Source: Camelimonas lactis
GTDB taxonomy: Bacteria > Pseudomonadota > Alphaproteobacteria > Rhizobiales > Beijerinckiaceae
DNA: 64,000 bases
Assembly: GCF_004342915.1 (NCBI RefSeq)
Contig: NZ_SLWL01000014.1
Coordinates: 1-64,000, forward strand
Reading direction: 5' to 3'
The notes beneath the pieces were generated by a model. That model was given only the letters and a program-made list of their open reading frames with translations. It had not been told where the DNA came from and did not search any database. Below, in pieces: positions 7,884 to 17,299 of the stretch (position 1 is the first letter of the stretch; every line of letters begins with the position of its first letter). Made by a program: the position numbers and the translations under genes.

Positions 7884-9710
7884 ATGTGTGGCATCATCGG
7901 CATTCTCGGCAAGCATGACGTCGCCGCTGATCTGGTCGACTCGCTGAAGCGGCTCGAATATCGCGGCTATGATTCCGCCGGCATCGCCACGCTCGACAAT
8001 GGCGTTCTGGAGCGGCGGCGCGCCGCCGGCAAGCTGCGCAACCTGGAAAATGTCCTGCGCGAACAGCCGCTGCCAGGCGCCAGCGGCATCGGCCACACCC
8101 GTTGGGCGACCCACGGCAAGCCGACGGAGGATAACGCCCATCCGCACGCCACCGATCGGGTGGCGCTGGTCCACAACGGCATTATCGAGAATTTTCGCGA
8201 GCTGCGGGCCGAACTGGCTGACGAGGGCGTGCGTTTCGAATCGGAAACCGACACCGAGGTGGTGGTCCGCCTGGTCAGCCGCGAGCTGGAGCGCGGCCAT
8301 CCCCCGGTGCGCGCCGTGGCCAATGTGCTGCCGCGTCTGCGCGGCGCCTTCGCGCTGGGCTTCCTGTTCGCCGGCGAGGACGATCTGCTGATTGGCGCCC
8401 GCCATGGCGCGCCGCTGGCTCTCGGTTTTGGCGACGGCGAGATGTTCCTCGGCTCCGACGCCCTGGCGCTGGCGCCGTTTACCGATGACCTGCTTTACCT
8501 GGACGAGGGCGACTACGCTGTCATCACCCGCGCTGGCGCGGAGATTTACGACGCCGCCGGCTTCCAGGTCGCGCGCCAGCGCCAGCGGCTGGCGCCAGGC
8601 GCCTTCGTCGCCGACAAGGGCAATTATCGCCACTTCATGGTGAAGGAAATCTGGGAGCAACCCGAGGTGGTGGGCCGCACGGTCGCCCATTATCTCGACG
8701 CCTCGGCCAACCGCTTCCAGTTTCCCGAGCTTGGCGCCATAGACTTCGCCAACCTGCAGCGCCTGACCATCTGTGCCTGCGGCACCGCCTATCTCGCCGG
8801 CTATGTGGCCCGTTACTGGTTCGAGCGGCTGGCGCGGCTGCCGGTGGACATCGACGTCGCCTCGGAGTTCCGTTACCGCGAGGCCCCCATGACGCCAGGC
8901 GGCCTGGCGCTGTTCATCTCCCAGTCTGGTGAAACGGCCGATACGCTCGCCTCGCTGCGCTACGCCAGGTCCCAGGGCCAGAGCATCCTGTCGGTGGTCA
9001 ACGTCACCACCTCGACCATCGCCCGGGAAAGCGACGCCGTGGCGCCCACCTTCGCGGGCCCGGAAATCGGCGTCGCCTCGACCAAGGCGTTCACCTGCCA
9101 GCTCAGCGTGCTGCTGTCGCTGGCCGTCTACGCCGGGCGCCAGCGCGGCGTGCTGTCGGAGGCGGAGGAGGCGCGCATCGCCGATCTGATGATGGGGCTG
9201 CCGGGCCAGTTCTCCGAAGCGCTGAAGCTGGAGCACGACATTGAGCAGATGTCGCGCGATCTCTCCCGCGCCCGCGACGTGCTTTATCTCGGCCGTGGAC
9301 CGGCGTTTCCGCTGGCGCTGGAAGGCGCCCTCAAGCTCAAGGAAATCTCCTACATTCACGCCGAGGGCTACGCCGCTGGCGAGCTCAAGCACGGTCCCAT
9401 CGCTTTGGTGGACGAGGACATGCCGGTCATCGTCATCGCGCCGCGCGATGAGCTGATGGACAAGACTGTCTCCAATATCCAGGAGGTCGCCGCCCGCGGC
9501 GGACGCATTATCCTGATCGGCGATGGCGACGCCGTGCGCCAGACCGGCCTCGACAATGTGGCGGCGTTGACCATGCCGGATATCGATCCGGTGGTGGCGC
9601 CAATTGTTTACGCGGCGCCGATCCAGTTGCTGGCCTATCACGTGGCGGTTTTCATGGGTAAAGATGTCGACCAGCCGCGGAACCTGGCCAAATCAGTCAC
9701 GGTGGAGTGA
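7884..9710 (+). CDS. glmS: Glucosamine--fructose-6-phosphate aminotransferase (isomerizing)
   Basis: GlmS makes glucosamine-6-phosphate from fructose-6-phosphate and glutamine, the entry step to UDP-GlcNAc. The start is fixed by biochemistry. The ATG at 7884 gives MCGIIGIL, which after Met removal exposes the catalytic N-terminal cysteine of the class II glutaminase domain. A GTG 12 bases upstream would bury it. The 608-residue product has the glutaminase domain (about 2-230, with GHTRWATHGKP and HNGIIENF) and two SIS sugar-phosphate domains (CGTAYLAGYV and SQSGETADT; later GRGPAFPLALEGALKLKE). It ends DQPRNLAKSVTVE, the usual family end. No glmS ribozyme is visible in the leader. It lies behind glmU, so the pathway genes are linked. 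Confidence 0.97.
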   Translation: MCGIIGILGKHDVAADLVDSLKRLEYRGYDSAGIATLDNGVLERRRAAGKLRNLENVLREQPLPGASGIGHTRWATHGKPTEDNAHPHATDRVALVHNGIIENFRELRAELADEGVRFESETDTEVVVRLVSRELERGHPPVRAVANVLPRLRGAFALGFLFAGEDDLLIGARHGAPLALGFGDGEMFLGSDALALAPFTDDLLYLDEGDYAVITRAGAEIYDAAGFQVARQRQRLAPGAFVADKGNYRHFMVKEIWEQPEVVGRTVAHYLDASANRFQFPELGAIDFANLQRLTICACGTAYLAGYVARYWFERLARLPVDIDVASEFRYREAPMTPGGLALFISQSGETADTLASLRYARSQGQSILSVVNVTTSTIARESDAVAPTFAGPEIGVASTKAFTCQLSVLLSLAVYAGRQRGVLSEAEEARIADLMMGLPGQFSEALKLEHDIEQMSRDLSRARDVLYLGRGPAFPLALEGALKLKEISYIHAEGYAAGELKHGPIALVDEDMPVIVIAPRDELMDKTVSNIQEVAARGGRIILIGDGDAVRQTGLDNVAALTMPDIDPVVAPIVYAAPIQLLAYHVAVFMGKDVDQPRNLAKSVTVE

Positions 9711-9803
9711 AGGGTTGAAGCGGTTGTATTCCTGCCTGAACAGATCGCCATAACCAGATCATATAACAGGACAAATGCAGCATAGACCGCATGGATGCCC
9801 TGA

Positions 9804-10622
9804 ATGACCGACGGCCAGCGCGAACCCGAATCGCCTGAGGATAATGCGGCGTCCCGGCAAGCCCCGCCCACGCCGCCGCCGGCCGTGGTCGCCGCCGCGG
9901 CCTCGCGTGGGCGGCTGTTTTCGGCCCGGGCGCGGCTGCGCAATTATTTCCTCACCGGCCTGATCGTCGCCGGCCCGCTGGCGCTGACGATTTACATCAC
10001 CTGGTGGATCGTCGGGGCCATCGACGGCTGGGTGAAACCGTTCGTTCCCGACCGCTACTGGCCGGACGCCTACCTCAGCGTGTCGGTGCCTGGTTTCGGC
10101 CTGGCGGTGGCGCTGATCGCCCTGACGCTGCTCGGTTTTCTTACCGCGAACCTGGTGGGCCGCACGCTGGTCAGCTCCAGCGAAACCCTGCTGGAGCGCA
10201 TGCCCGTGGTCAGCGGTCTGTATCGCGGCATCAAGCAGATTTTCGAAACGGCGTTTTCGCCAGGCGGCACATCGTTTCGCAAGGTGGCGCTGGTGCAGTT
10301 TCCGACCCCGGGAACCTGGTCAATCGTTTTTGTCTCGTCGCCGCCACCGCCCGACATGGCGCGACCGCTGCCCGGCGGCGCCGACGCTGGCTATGTGGGC
10401 GTGTTTCTGCCCTGTTCTCCCAACCCGACAACCGGTTTCTTTTTCTATTTGCCGCGCAAGGATATCGTCGAGGTTTCTATCTCGGTGGATGAGGCGGCCA
10501 AGCTGGTCATGTCCGCCGGCCTCATCCAGCCGGAGGAGCACCAGCGGCGCATGCAGGCGATGATGGACGATCCCGATACGCCGGCCGATGCGCCGCTGCC
10601 GGAAAAGCCGGCGTCCGGCTAG
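9804..10622 (+). CDS. DUF502 family inner-membrane protein
   Basis: The 272-residue product belongs to the DUF502 family, whose biochemical role I do not know. A Pro/Ala-rich cytoplasmic N-terminus (about 1-45) is followed by two membrane spans (about 48-70 and 97-119). Next comes the conserved segment RMPVVSGLYRGIKQIFETAF and a soluble C-terminal domain with VGVFLPCSPNPTTGFFFYLP. The C-terminal tail is acidic and Pro-rich. It lies 93 bp behind glmS in the same direction and converges on recG. The family call is strong by pattern, the function unknown. Confidence 0.88.
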   Translation: MTDGQREPESPEDNAASRQAPPTPPPAVVAAAASRGRLFSARARLRNYFLTGLIVAGPLALTIYITWWIVGAIDGWVKPFVPDRYWPDAYLSVSVPGFGLAVALIALTLLGFLTANLVGRTLVSSSETLLERMPVVSGLYRGIKQIFETAFSPGGTSFRKVALVQFPTPGTWSIVFVSSPPPPDMARPLPGGADAGYVGVFLPCSPNPTTGFFFYLPRKDIVEVSISVDEAAKLVMSAGLIQPEEHQRRMQAMMDDPDTPADAPLPEKPASG

Positions 10623-10720
10623 AACCGTTTTCGATCTGTCTGTATCGCATACGGCTCCAGCTTCCTTTGTTATGCGCGCATTCTGATCGACCAGCTGGTT
10701 CCGGCTGACCGCAAAGCGCT

Positions 10721-12841
10721 TTAGCCGGCGCGCAGCAGCCGGATCGCCTCGTCGCGACCGAAAAGGTAGAGCAGCATCCGGAGCGCCTGACCGCGCGGGC
10801 TGGTCAGGTCAGGATCACGGGCGAGGATCAGCTTCGCCTCATCCCGCGCCGAGGCGATCAGATCCACGTCGTGCTCGGGACGCAGGAAGCGGAAATCCGG
10901 CGCGCCGGACTGGCGGGTGCCCAGGATTTCGCCCTGGCCGCGCAGCCTCAGGTCTTCCTCGGCGATGCGGAAACCATCCTCGGTCTCGCGCATGATGCGC
11001 AGGCGCGCTTCCGCGACCTGGCCAAGCGGGCCGCGATACAGCAGCACACAGCTGGATGCTCCAGACCCACGCCCGACGCGACCGCGCAGCTGGTGCAGCT
11101 GGGCGAGGCCGAAGCGCTCGGCGTGCTCGATCACCATGATCGTCGCTTCCGGCACATCGACGCCCACCTCGACCACCGTCGTCGCCACCAGCACATTGTC
11201 GGCGCCGCTGGCGAAGCGCTGCATCGCCGCGTCCTTGTCGCGGGCGTTCATCCTGCCGTGCAGCATCCCCACTGTCGGCCCCAGCCGCTCGCGCAGGAAG
11301 GCGTGACGCTCCTCGGCGGCCGCCACGTCCAGCGCCTCCGATTCCTCCACCAGCGGGCAGATCCAGTAGACGCGGGCCCCGCTCTGGATGGCGCGGCCGA
11401 CGGCGGCCGTCACCTCATCCAGCCGCTCCAGCGGCGCGGCGCGGGTGGTCACCGGCGTGCGCCCGGGCGGCTTCTCGTTCAGCAGCGACGCCTCCATGTC
11501 GCCGTAGAAAGTCAGCACCAGGGTGCGCGGAATCGGCGTCGCCGTCATCAGCAGCATGTCGGCGTCCGGGCTTTTCTCGCCCAGCGCCAGCCGCTGCTGC
11601 ACGCCGAAACGGTGCTGCTCGTCCACCACCGCCAGTCCCAGATCGCGAAAGGCGATGGCTTCCTGGAACAGCGCGTGGGTGCCGACAACGATATCAATGT
11701 CACCCGCCGCCACCTGCTCCAGGATCTTGCGCCGCGCCGCCGCCTTGTCGCGTCCGGTGAACACGCCGGCGCGAATGCCAACGGCCTCCGCCAGAGGAGC
11801 GATGCGCTCGTAGTGCTGGCGGGCGAGAATTTCGGTCGGCGCCATCAGCGCCGCCTGGCGGCCGCTTTCCACCACCCGCGCCATGGCCAGCAAGGCGACA
11901 ATGGTCTTGCCCGAGCCGACATCGCCCTGCAGCAGACGCAGCATCCGCTCCGGCGACGCCAGATCGCGCCAGATCTCGTCCAGGGCGGTCTTCTGCGCGC
12001 CGGTGAGATCGAAGGGAATTTGCGCCAGCAGCGCCCGCACCAGGCGGCCATCGCCCGCGTGGGCGCGACCGCGCGCCTTGCGCCGGTTCTGGCGCATCAG
12101 CCCAAGGGCCAGCTGGGTGGCCAGCACCTCATCGAGGCCGAGGCGACGGCGGGCCGGGTCGGGCTCCCCCGCGTCGCCGGCATCGGCGTGTTCAGCGAAA
12201 ACCTCCTGCGGCTGGTGCACAAGCCGCAACGCCGTCGCGAAAGGCGGCAGCGCGCCGCGCAGGTCCTGGTCCTGCCATTCCGGCATGTCGGGCAGGCGAT
12301 CGAGGGCGGCGGCGGCGGCCTTTTGCACCAGTCGCCCCCCCAGACCTTCCGTCAGCGGATACACGGGCTGGATAAGGCTGGCGCCTTCCAGTTCCTCCGG
12401 CCGCAGGATCAGGTCCGGGTGCGCCATCTGGCGACGGCCGTCCCAAAGCTCGATGCGGCCGGAAACGATGCGCCTTTCGCCAACCGGCAATTGCGCCTCC
12501 AGACGCTGCCGGGAACCGCCAAAAAACACCAGGGTTACGTCGCCGGTGTCATCCTCCACCACCACGCGTGCGGGCGCCCTGGAGCCACTGCGCGCCGGCG
12601 GCGCGGCATGGGAGACGACGCGCACGTCCAGCGTCACCACCGTTCCCACCGGCGCATCAATGATGCGCGGCCGGCTCCGCCGGTCGATGACGCCGCCGGG
12701 CGTGTGAAACAGCAGGTCGATGACGCGCGCCGGACGCCCGGGCGCTCCAAGCAACCGGTCGAACAGCGCGCCGACGCGCGGCCCAACGCCGGGAAGAGCG
12801 GTGATGGGAGCGAACAGGGGATCGAGCACGGAAGGGCGCAT
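10721..12841 (-). CDS. recG: ATP-dependent DNA helicase RecG
   Basis: RecG remodels stalled replication forks and branch-migrates recombination intermediates. The 706-residue product has the N-terminal wedge/OB domain (about 60-150). The superfamily 2 helicase core follows, with Walker A GDVGSGKT (306-313), APTEILARQHY, the DEQH box (407-410), TATPIPRTL, and the C-terminal helicase motifs TTVVEVGVDVPEA and QLRGRVGR. Length is typical. It is divergently transcribed from sdhE across about 195 bp, a recG/sdhE arrangement I recall as common in alphaproteobacteria. It converges on the DUF502 gene. Confidence 0.97.
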   Translation of the reverse strand: MRPSVLDPLFAPITALPGVGPRVGALFDRLLGAPGRPARVIDLLFHTPGGVIDRRSRPRIIDAPVGTVVTLDVRVVSHAAPPARSGSRAPARVVVEDDTGDVTLVFFGGSRQRLEAQLPVGERRIVSGRIELWDGRRQMAHPDLILRPEELEGASLIQPVYPLTEGLGGRLVQKAAAAALDRLPDMPEWQDQDLRGALPPFATALRLVHQPQEVFAEHADAGDAGEPDPARRRLGLDEVLATQLALGLMRQNRRKARGRAHAGDGRLVRALLAQIPFDLTGAQKTALDEIWRDLASPERMLRLLQGDVGSGKTIVALLAMARVVESGRQAALMAPTEILARQHYERIAPLAEAVGIRAGVFTGRDKAAARRKILEQVAAGDIDIVVGTHALFQEAIAFRDLGLAVVDEQHRFGVQQRLALGEKSPDADMLLMTATPIPRTLVLTFYGDMEASLLNEKPPGRTPVTTRAAPLERLDEVTAAVGRAIQSGARVYWICPLVEESEALDVAAAEERHAFLRERLGPTVGMLHGRMNARDKDAAMQRFASGADNVLVATTVVEVGVDVPEATIMVIEHAERFGLAQLHQLRGRVGRGSGASSCVLLYRGPLGQVAEARLRIMRETEDGFRIAEEDLRLRGQGEILGTRQSGAPDFRFLRPEHDVDLIASARDEAKLILARDPDLTSPRGQALRMLLYLFGRDEAIRLLRAG

Positions 12842-13037
12842 GAAATCCTTGTGCGGCCGGAGGTGAGGCGGGCGGGCGAAACATGCCCGTGGAACGGGCC
12901 TGGCGGGTTGTGGCTGACACGCCGCGCTGTCAGGACTATATAGCCCAGGCGTTGGCCCGGCGAGATGCAGGGCATCCTGTCAGGTAGCGCAGGCCTGGCC
13001 CGCCTGAATGGTCTGGCGGCAACTTTGGGAGACGGTC

Positions 13038-13334
13038 ATGAGCGGAACCATGCGCAGCAGCGCCGGCCTGGATGAGCGCCGTCGCCGCATCCTCTACCGG
13101 TCATGGCATCGCGGCACCCGCGAGATGGACCTGCTGCTCGGCCAGTTCGCCGACGCGCGCATTGATGCGCTCGACGCCCGGGACCTCGACGATATCGAGG
13201 CGCTGCTGGAGGCGCAGGACCGCGACGTGTTCAGCTGGTTGACCGGCGAGCTTGCGTTGCCGGCGGAATTCGACACGCCAGTGTTCAGCCAGATTCGCGA
13301 ATTCCATCGCCACACCGGCGCTGTGTTCATCTAG
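13038..13334 (+). CDS. sdhE: FAD assembly factor SdhE (succinate dehydrogenase assembly factor 2)
   Basis: SdhE promotes covalent attachment of FAD to the flavoprotein subunit of succinate dehydrogenase. The 98-residue product carries the diagnostic RGTREMD (RGxxExD, residues 25-31) and the C-terminal pattern DVFSWLTGE. The start at 13038 is supported by GGGAG about seven bases upstream. An upstream in-frame start at 13008 lacks such a site. It diverges from recG, and mfd follows 346 bp later. Confidence 0.93.
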   Translation: MSGTMRSSAGLDERRRRILYRSWHRGTREMDLLLGQFADARIDALDARDLDDIEALLEAQDRDVFSWLTGELALPAEFDTPVFSQIREFHRHTGAVFI

Positions 13335-13680
13335 GCGCGTCCGGTGAGCTCCGGCCCGCCGCGGCGTCCGGTTTTTCCATAACTGGACGCGTTGGGGCGC
13401 ATTGTTGGGGGGCTTTCACGAAAGCCCGGCCGCCTTTCCCGAAAGGCTTCCGGGTGCGTTGACCGGAGCAGCTCGCCTGGTTTGGGGCAGAGCCGCCCTG
13501 ACGACCGCCAACCGGCCTTGAGCTTCTTCCAGTCCGCTGGCGTCCTGCCGGCTCCGTTGCGACCAGACGCGCTGGCGGCGCCCGCCGCCGGTTTCCTCCA
13601 GAACGATACGATGCAGAAGCGGCGCCCACTTTTGCCGAAAATGCGCCAGCCAGAAGTGTTCCGCTGATGAGTCCTGTTCC
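13335..13680. other. Intergenic region between sdhE and mfd with twin hairpins
   Basis: Two neighbouring short hairpins share the core CTTTC-N-CGAAAG. They are GGGCTTTC/GAAAGCCC at 13410-13417 and 13420-13427, and GCCTTTC/GAAAGGC at 13432-13438 and 13441-13447. Neither is followed by a T run, so a plain rho-independent terminator is not shown. The 3' end holds the 14-bp duplication at the mfd start. Confidence 0.55.
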
Positions 13681-13694
13681 ATGAGTCCTGTTCC
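13667..13694 (+). repeat. 14-bp tandem duplication over the mfd start codon
   Basis: ATGAGTCCTGTTCC occurs twice back to back (13667-13680 and 13681-13694). Both copies start with ATG, but 14 is not divisible by three. The first ATG opens a five-codon frame (MSPVP) whose TGA at 13682-13684 overlaps the second ATG as ATGA. The second ATG opens mfd, which also begins MSPVP. Confidence 0.85.
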
Positions 13695-16600
13695 GCTGAA
13701 AAACGCCGTCGCCCAGTTGCTGGAGGGGCGCAAGCCTGTCCTCGTCAATGCGCCGGACAGTTTCATCCCCCTGGTTCTGGCGGACCTGGCGCGGGCTGCG
13801 TCGCAGAAGACCGACGCCCCGGCGGCGCTGACCTTCATTGCCCGCGACGGCCAGCGGCTGGCGCTGATTGAAAATGGCCTGAACTTCGTCGCGCCGGATA
13901 TCGAGGTGCTCAGTTTTCCCTCGTGGGACTGCCAGCCCTACGATCGCGTTTCGCCAACCAGCGCCATCACCGCGAAGCGCATGACCGTGCTGGCGCGTCT
14001 TGCCCGCACCCGCTCATCGCAGGAGCGGCCGCGCATCGTGCTGACGACGGTGAACGCCGCCGTGCAGCGTGTGCCGCCGCTGGCCCGCATCGCCGAAGAG
14101 ACATTTTCGGCCGCGCCCGGCAATGCCATCGACCTGAATTTGCTGGTGAAATGGCTGGAGATCAACGGTTTCACCCGCACCGGCACGGTGCGTGACACCG
14201 GCGAATACGCCCAGCGCGGCGGCATTCTCGATCTCTACGCCCCGGGCATGGCTGCGCCGATCCGCCTCGATTTCTTCGGCGACACGCTGGAATCGATCCG
14301 GCCGTTCGACCCGGAGACCCAGCGCTCCACGGGCCAGTTGCGGGCGCTCGATCTGGTGCCGATGAGCGAGGTGCAGGTCACCACCGAGACCATGGCCCGC
14401 TTTCGCCAGGCCTATGTGGCCGCCTTTGGGGCCGCCACGCGCGACGACGTGCTGTATGAGGCGGTGAGCGAGGGCCGGCGGCACCCTGGCATGGAGCACT
14501 GGCTGCCGCTGTTCCACAAGAAGCTGGACACGCTGTTCGACTATCTGGCCGGATCGCCGTTCGTGCTCGACGCCCAGCTTGACGATGCGGCCGGCGAGCG
14601 GATCAGCCAGATCTCCGACTATTACGACGCCCGCGTCGCGGCGCTGAAGGCCGGCGGCGGCGCGCCCTACAAGCCTGTCCGTCCCGAGACGCTGTATCTC
14701 ACCATGGACGAATGGAAGCAGCGGCTGGCCAGCCTGGATACGGCCGTTGTCTCCGCCTTTGCCCGTCCGGAAACCTCCGCCGGCCATATCATCGATCTTG
14801 GCGTGCGCCAGGCGCGCAGCTTCGCGCCGGAGCGGGCGGACGACAGCGCCAATGTGTTCGAGGCCGCCGCGACCCATATCCGCGATCTGGCGGCGGGCGG
14901 CCGCAAGGTGGTGCTGGCCGCCTGGTCCGAGGGCTCACGCGAGCGGCTCGCCCATGTGCTGGCCGACCACGAGGTGCGCGGCCTGACGCCGGTTCCCGAT
15001 CTCGCCCGCGCCCTCGCGGCGCCCGCCGGCCAGATCTCCATGGCCGTCTGGGGGCTGGAGGCGGGGTTCGATGCGCCGCAACTCAGCGTGCTCGGCGAGC
15101 AGGACATTCTCGGCGACCGGCTGGTGCGCCAGGCGCGCAAGTCGAAGCGCGCCCAGGATTTCATCGCCGAGGTCGGCAGCCTGACGGCGGGCGACATCGT
15201 CGTTCACGTCGATCACGGCATCGGCCGTTTCGTTGGCCTGAAGACCATCGCCGTCGGCGGCGCGCCGCATGACTGCCTGGAGTTGCACTACGCTGGCGGC
15301 GACAAGCTGTTCCTGCCGGTGGAGAATATCGAGCTGCTATCGCGCTACGGCTCGGAGGACACCAGCGTCGCCCTCGACAAGCTGGGCGGCGGCGCCTGGC
15401 AGGCGCGCAAGGCCAAGCTGAAGCAGCGCATCCGCATGATGGCGGGCGAGCTCATCAAGGTCGCCGCCGCCCGCGCCCTCAAATCCGCCCCGGCCGTCAC
15501 GCCGCCGCAGGGGCTGTATGACGAATTCGTCGCGCGGTTCCCCTATGAGGAGACAGAGGACCAGCTCAACGCCATCGACGCGGTGCTGACCGATCTGGCC
15601 TCGGGCCGGCCGATGGACCGGCTGGTGTGTGGCGACGTTGGCTTCGGCAAGACCGAGGTGGCGATGCGCGCCGCCTTCGCCGTGGCCATGAGCGGCCAGC
15701 AGGTGGCGGTGATCGCGCCGACGACGCTGCTCGCCCGCCAGCACTACCATGGCTTCATGGAGCGCTTCAAAGGCCTGCCGCTGAAGATCGCCCAGGCCTC
15801 GCGCTTCACCCCCGCCGCCGAGATGAAGCAGGTGAAGGCCGGCCTCGCCGACGGCACGGTGGATATCGTTGTCGGCACCCACGCCGTGCTGGGCAAGACC
15901 ATCAGCTTCCGCGAGCTTGGTCTGGTGGTGGTGGACGAGGAGCAGCACTTCGGCGTCGCCCACAAGGAGCGCCTGAAGGCCCTGCGCGCCCAGTTGCACG
16001 TGCTGACCCTGTCGGCGACGCCGATCCCGCGCACCCTGCAACTGGCCCTGACCGGCGTGCGCGAACTGTCGATCATCGCCACGCCGCCGGTCGACCGCCT
16101 GGCGGTGCGCACCTTCGTCATGCCGTTCGACGAGCTGTCGATCCGCGAGGCGTTGCTGCGCGAGCGTTATCGCGGCGGCCAGTCGTTCTATGTGGTTCCA
16201 CGCATTGATGACCTCGCCGAGATCAAGGCGTTCCTCGACCGCAGCGTGCCGGAAGTGAAGGTGGCCGTGGCCAACGGCCAGATGAGCGCCGGGCAGCTGG
16301 AGGACGTGATGACGGCGTTCTATGAGGGGCGCTATGACGTGCTGCTGTCGACGACGATCATCGAATCCGGTCTCGACATCCCCAGCGCCAACACGCTGAT
16401 TGTCCACCGCGCCGACATGTTCGGTCTGGCCCAGCTCTACCAGCTGCGCGGCCGCGTCGGCCGCTCCAAGACCCGCGCCTGGGCGCTGTTCACCACCCCG
16501 GCCAACCGCACCCTGACAGCCACCGCCGAGCGCCGCCTGAAGGTGCTGCAAAGCCTCGACACCCTCGGCGCCGGCTTCCAGCTCGCCAGCCACGATCTGG

Positions 16601-17205
16601 ACATTCGCGGCGCCGGCAATCTGCTCGGCGACGAGCAGTCCGGCCACATCCGCGAGGTCGGCTACGAGCTTTACCAGCAGATGCTGGAAGAGGCCGTGGC
16701 CCAGCTCAAGGCCGGCGTGGAGGATGACGACAGCGCGGATGAAGCCTGGTCACCGAACATCACCCTGGGCGCCGCCGTGATGATCCCCGAAAGCTATGTG
16801 GGCGATATCCAGCTGCGCCTCGGCCTCTACAAGCGCCTGTCGACGCTGGAAGACGACCAGCAGATCGACGCCTTCGGCGCCGAGATGATCGACCGTTTCG
16901 GCCCGTTGCCGGAGGAGGTGGAGCAACTGCTCAGGCTGATGGCGATCAAGGCCCTGTGCCTGCGCGCCAATGTGGCGAAGCTGGAGGCGGGCCCCAAGGG
17001 CCTCGTCGTGGCTTTCCGCGACGGCAGGTTCGCCAATCCGCATGGGCTGGTGGCCTGGCTGGGCGAGCAGGGCTCGATGGCCAAGGTGCGCCCGGACATG
17101 AGCATTTTCTTCTATGACGATCTGCCGACCCCGGCCAGCCGCCTGAAGAGCGCCCGCCGCCTGATGCGCGATCTGGTGAAGGTGGCGGAAAAGCAGGCGG
17201 CGTAA
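13681..17205 (+). CDS. mfd: Transcription-repair coupling factor Mfd
   Basis: Mfd is the ATP-driven translocase that removes RNA polymerase stalled at DNA damage and recruits the UvrABC excision system. The 1174-residue product has the UvrB-like N-terminal module, then the RNA-polymerase-interacting domain (about 495-560, with VHVDHGIGRFVGL). The translocase domain follows, with Walker A GDVGFGKT (651-658), the DEEQ box in VVDEEQHFGV (about 752), TLSATPIPRTLQLA and RGRVGRSKTRAW. A C-terminal TRCF domain completes it. Length is normal. The chosen ATG is the second copy of a 14-bp duplication. The first copy gives a five-codon leader whose stop overlaps this ATG, possibly coupling translation. 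A 10-bp-stem hairpin lies after the stop. Confidence 0.97.
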   Translation: MSPVPLKNAVAQLLEGRKPVLVNAPDSFIPLVLADLARAASQKTDAPAALTFIARDGQRLALIENGLNFVAPDIEVLSFPSWDCQPYDRVSPTSAITAKRMTVLARLARTRSSQERPRIVLTTVNAAVQRVPPLARIAEETFSAAPGNAIDLNLLVKWLEINGFTRTGTVRDTGEYAQRGGILDLYAPGMAAPIRLDFFGDTLESIRPFDPETQRSTGQLRALDLVPMSEVQVTTETMARFRQAYVAAFGAATRDDVLYEAVSEGRRHPGMEHWLPLFHKKLDTLFDYLAGSPFVLDAQLDDAAGERISQISDYYDARVAALKAGGGAPYKPVRPETLYLTMDEWKQRLASLDTAVVSAFARPETSAGHIIDLGVRQARSFAPERADDSANVFEAAATHIRDLAAGGRKVVLAAWSEGSRERLAHVLADHEVRGLTPVPDLARALAAPAGQISMAVWGLEAGFDAPQLSVLGEQDILGDRLVRQARKSKRAQDFIAEVGSLTAGDIVVHVDHGIGRFVGLKTIAVGGAPHDCLELHYAGGDKLFLPVENIELLSRYGSEDTSVALDKLGGGAWQARKAKLKQRIRMMAGELIKVAAARALKSAPAVTPPQGLYDEFVARFPYEETEDQLNAIDAVLTDLASGRPMDRLVCGDVGFGKTEVAMRAAFAVAMSGQQVAVIAPTTLLARQHYHGFMERFKGLPLKIAQASRFTPAAEMKQVKAGLADGTVDIVVGTHAVLGKTISFRELGLVVVDEEQHFGVAHKERLKALRAQLHVLTLSATPIPRTLQLALTGVRELSIIATPPVDRLAVRTFVMPFDELSIREALLRERYRGGQSFYVVPRIDDLAEIKAFLDRSVPEVKVAVANGQMSAGQLEDVMTAFYEGRYDVLLSTTIIESGLDIPSANTLIVHRADMFGLAQLYQLRGRVGRSKTRAWALFTTPANRTLTATAERRLKVLQSLDTLGAGFQLASHDLDIRGAGNLLGDEQSGHIREVGYELYQQMLEEAVAQLKAGVEDDDSADEAWSPNITLGAAVMIPESYVGDIQLRLGLYKRLSTLEDDQQIDAFGAEMIDRFGPLPEEVEQLLRLMAIKALCLRANVAKLEAGPKGLVVAFRDGRFANPHGLVAWLGEQGSMAKVRPDMSIFFYDDLPTPASRLKSARRLMRDLVKVAEKQAA

Positions 17206-17224
17206 GGCCGCGCTTCAGAACAGG

Positions 17225-17249
17225 AATGGCCGCGACAGGCGCGGCCATT
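17225..17249. terminator. Hairpin between convergent mfd and ohr
   Basis: A perfect 10-bp stem, AATGGCCGCG (17225-17234) with CGCGGCCATT (17240-17249), has a 5-base loop between two convergent genes. There is no clear T run on either side, so the terminator role is inferred from position and symmetry. Confidence 0.5.
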
Positions 17250-17299
17250 GGGGCGTTGGGGGGCCGTGGGCTGCGACCGGCGTGACCGGCTGCCCGCGC

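Noticed and set aside
7743-9641. Long open minus-strand frame antisense to glmS
   Set aside because: Shadow of the GC3-rich glmS coding sequence, no family features.
10871-12943. Long open plus-strand frame antisense to recG
   Set aside because: Shadow frame. RecG has all helicase motifs on the minus strand.
13392-13667. Plus-strand frame ending at the first ATG before mfd
   Set aside because: Codon use and composition are unlike neighbours and there is no family. It covers the hairpin region, so it is likely chance.
14014-16647. Open minus-strand frames antisense to mfd
   Set aside because: Composition typical of antisense shadows, and mfd is complete on the plus strand.
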